Positions 63,006 to 64,000 of a stretch of DNA of 64,000 bases are shown here, in pieces (position 1 is the stretch's first letter; every line of letters starts with the position of its first letter). The notes beneath the pieces are model-generated. The model was not told the origin of the DNA, made no database searches, and saw only the letters and a list, made by a program, of their open reading frames with translations. The position numbers and the translations under genes are program-made. The DNA comes from Acidobacteriota bacterium (GTDB lineage Bacteria; Acidobacteriota; Vicinamibacteria; Vicinamibacterales; UBA2999): contig SHUG01000003.1 in the NCBI GenBank assembly GCA_009694735.1, positions 22,634 through 86,633 on the forward strand. The letters are read 5' to 3'.

Positions 63006-64000
63006 ATGAACCGTGCATCTCTGCTCGCTCTCTGCGTCATCTGTGTCATCGGCGGCCCCGCCGTGCTGGGCCAATCGGCGTTGAAGGTTGACGTCAGCCA
63101 GATCGGCCCCAAGGTCGGCGCCGTGGCCCCGGTGTTCTCGGGCACCGACCAGCATGGCGTTACCCAGTCGCTGAAGTCGGCCGCGGGGCCGAAGGGGACG
63201 ATGCTCGTCTTCTTCCGCTCCGCTGATTGGTGACCGTACTGCAAAACGCAGCTCGTGGAGCTGCAAAGCCGCTACGACGACATCAAGAAGCAGGGCCTCG
63301 GCCTGGTGGCCGTGAGCTACGACCCGGTCGAGACGATCAAGAAATTCGCTGACTCGCGCGGCATCGCGTTTCCGATCGTGTCGGACCCGGGGTCGACGAT
63401 CATCAAGCAGTACGGCCTGCTCAACGAGACGATTGATCCCAAGACCCGCTTCTACGGCGTGCCGCACCCCGGCACGTTCATGCTCGACAGCAAGGGTGTG
63501 GTCACCGCGCGATACTTCGAAGACGCGTACCAGGAGCGCAGCACCGTCAACAGCATTCTCGTGCGCCAGGCGTCTGGCATGCAGGGCGCGCCGGGTGCGA
63601 TTCGCTCAGACACGATGCACCTCACGGTGCTCACCTCGATCAGCGACACCGACGTGGCGCCCGGCAAGCGCATCTCGATCACGTTCGACGTCACGCCCAA
63701 GAAGCTGATGCACGTCTACGCGCCCGGCAAGCACGACTACCAGGTGATTGGCGTGAAGCTGGACCCACAACCGTGGCTGCGCCTGCAGCCGGCAAAGTAT
63801 CCGCCGTCGGAGATCTACCACTTCAAGGAACTGGACGAGAAAGTGGAGACTTACGGCAAGCCCTTCAGGATCGTGCAGGACATTACCATCCTTGCCACGC
63901 CGGACGCGCAGAAGCTGCTGGCCGCGTCGCCCACGGTCAAGATCTCGGGGCGGCTCGAGTATCAGGCGTGTGACGACAAGGTCTGCTACGCGCCGACGCG
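63006..64000 (+). CDS. Redoxin/DsbD-like exported selenoprotein (3'-partial)
   Basis: From ATG 63006: signal peptide (LLALCVICVIGGPAVLG), then a peroxiredoxin/thioredoxin-fold domain. VFFRSADW is followed by in-frame TGA (codon 76, 63231-63233) and PYCKTQLVELQ. The TGA stands where relatives have the first Cys of WCPYC, giving UxxC. Beyond it the redoxin domain is perfect (LVAVSYDPVETIKKFADSRG, YGVPHPGTFMLDSKGVV), followed from about residue 200 by a DsbD N-terminal-like domain ending QACDDKVCYAPT at the window edge. A SECIS-like hairpin follows the TGA. The chance alternative is a Cys-to-stop mutation. Confidence 0.8.
63231..63264 (+). promoter_or_regulatory. UGA codon with SECIS-like hairpin
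   Basis: TGA 63231-63233; stem GCAGCTC (63248-63254) and GAGCTGC (63258-63264), perfect 7 bp, loop GTG. The loop begins 21 nt after TGA and its first base is G, matching the known rules for bacterial SECIS elements. Confidence 0.7.

Overview
The window is a GC-rich (roughly 65%) bacterial chromosome segment. The MoxR/DUF58/BatA/DUF4159/DUF4175 operon, the TonB receptors with carboxypeptidase-regulatory-like N-termini, several start codons 7-12 nt behind a -10-like hexamer and the overall gene style suggest an Acidobacteriota lineage of the Vicinamibacteria type. That placement is inference; there is no rRNA in the window. No rRNA, tRNA or CRISPR array was seen.

Layout. 0-6 kb: a zinc-ribbon protein end, then a tightly overlapping ketoacyl synthase / FAD oxidoreductase / ICMT-type methyltransferase operon with a divergent second ICMT gene, a GT-C mannosyltransferase-like protein and a DUF1801 protein. 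6.2-12.6 kb: a cluster of integron-type attC sites without an integrase in view. It carries HigBA, VapBC, HicAB, a DUF4258 pair, an HNH pair, a cupin protein and an IS91-type remnant. Many effector genes are broken, and the array is bracketed by a truncated and a full copy of the same TPR/metalloprotease gene. 12.7-26.5 kb: one long same-strand run (TPR-peptidase, DUF4159, MoxR, DUF58, BatA/VWA, DUF4175, VWA/GATase-like, caspase-like). 26.5-32.8 kb: rhomboid, FHA-GAF-PP2C phosphatase, LeuA-like enzyme, M28 peptidase and citrate synthase.

32.9-62.9 kb is dominated by phosphate biology: ppx-pstSCAB-phoU, CHAD, SixA, a lipid kinase, an OmpR-type regulator, a DASS transporter, PhoX, PhoD, a Pit transporter with its DUF47 partner, and PhoR/PhoB. 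Five upstream regions carry 7-mers repeated every 11 bp (NNNTAAC-like), which look like Pho boxes; two of them precede TonB receptors. This region is interrupted by an arsenic cluster (arsR, a truncated arsC fused to the tail of a TonB receptor gene, arsM). It is also interrupted by a 6.2-kb block (DUF4399, damaged ctaD, coxIII, coxIV, a small protein, coxB, a cupredoxin lipoprotein, a truncated TonB receptor) that splits a sodC gene and lies between 29-bp direct repeats.

At the right edge is the strongest single observation: a redoxin/DsbD-like protein whose active-site first cysteine codon is an in-frame TGA, followed by the second cysteine (UxxC) and a perfect 7-bp hairpin at the spacing expected of a bacterial SECIS element. 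It is probably a selenoprotein.

Several genes carry single-base lesions. The three frameshifts in G/C homopolymers could be assembly errors; the nonsense substitutions are less easily explained that way.
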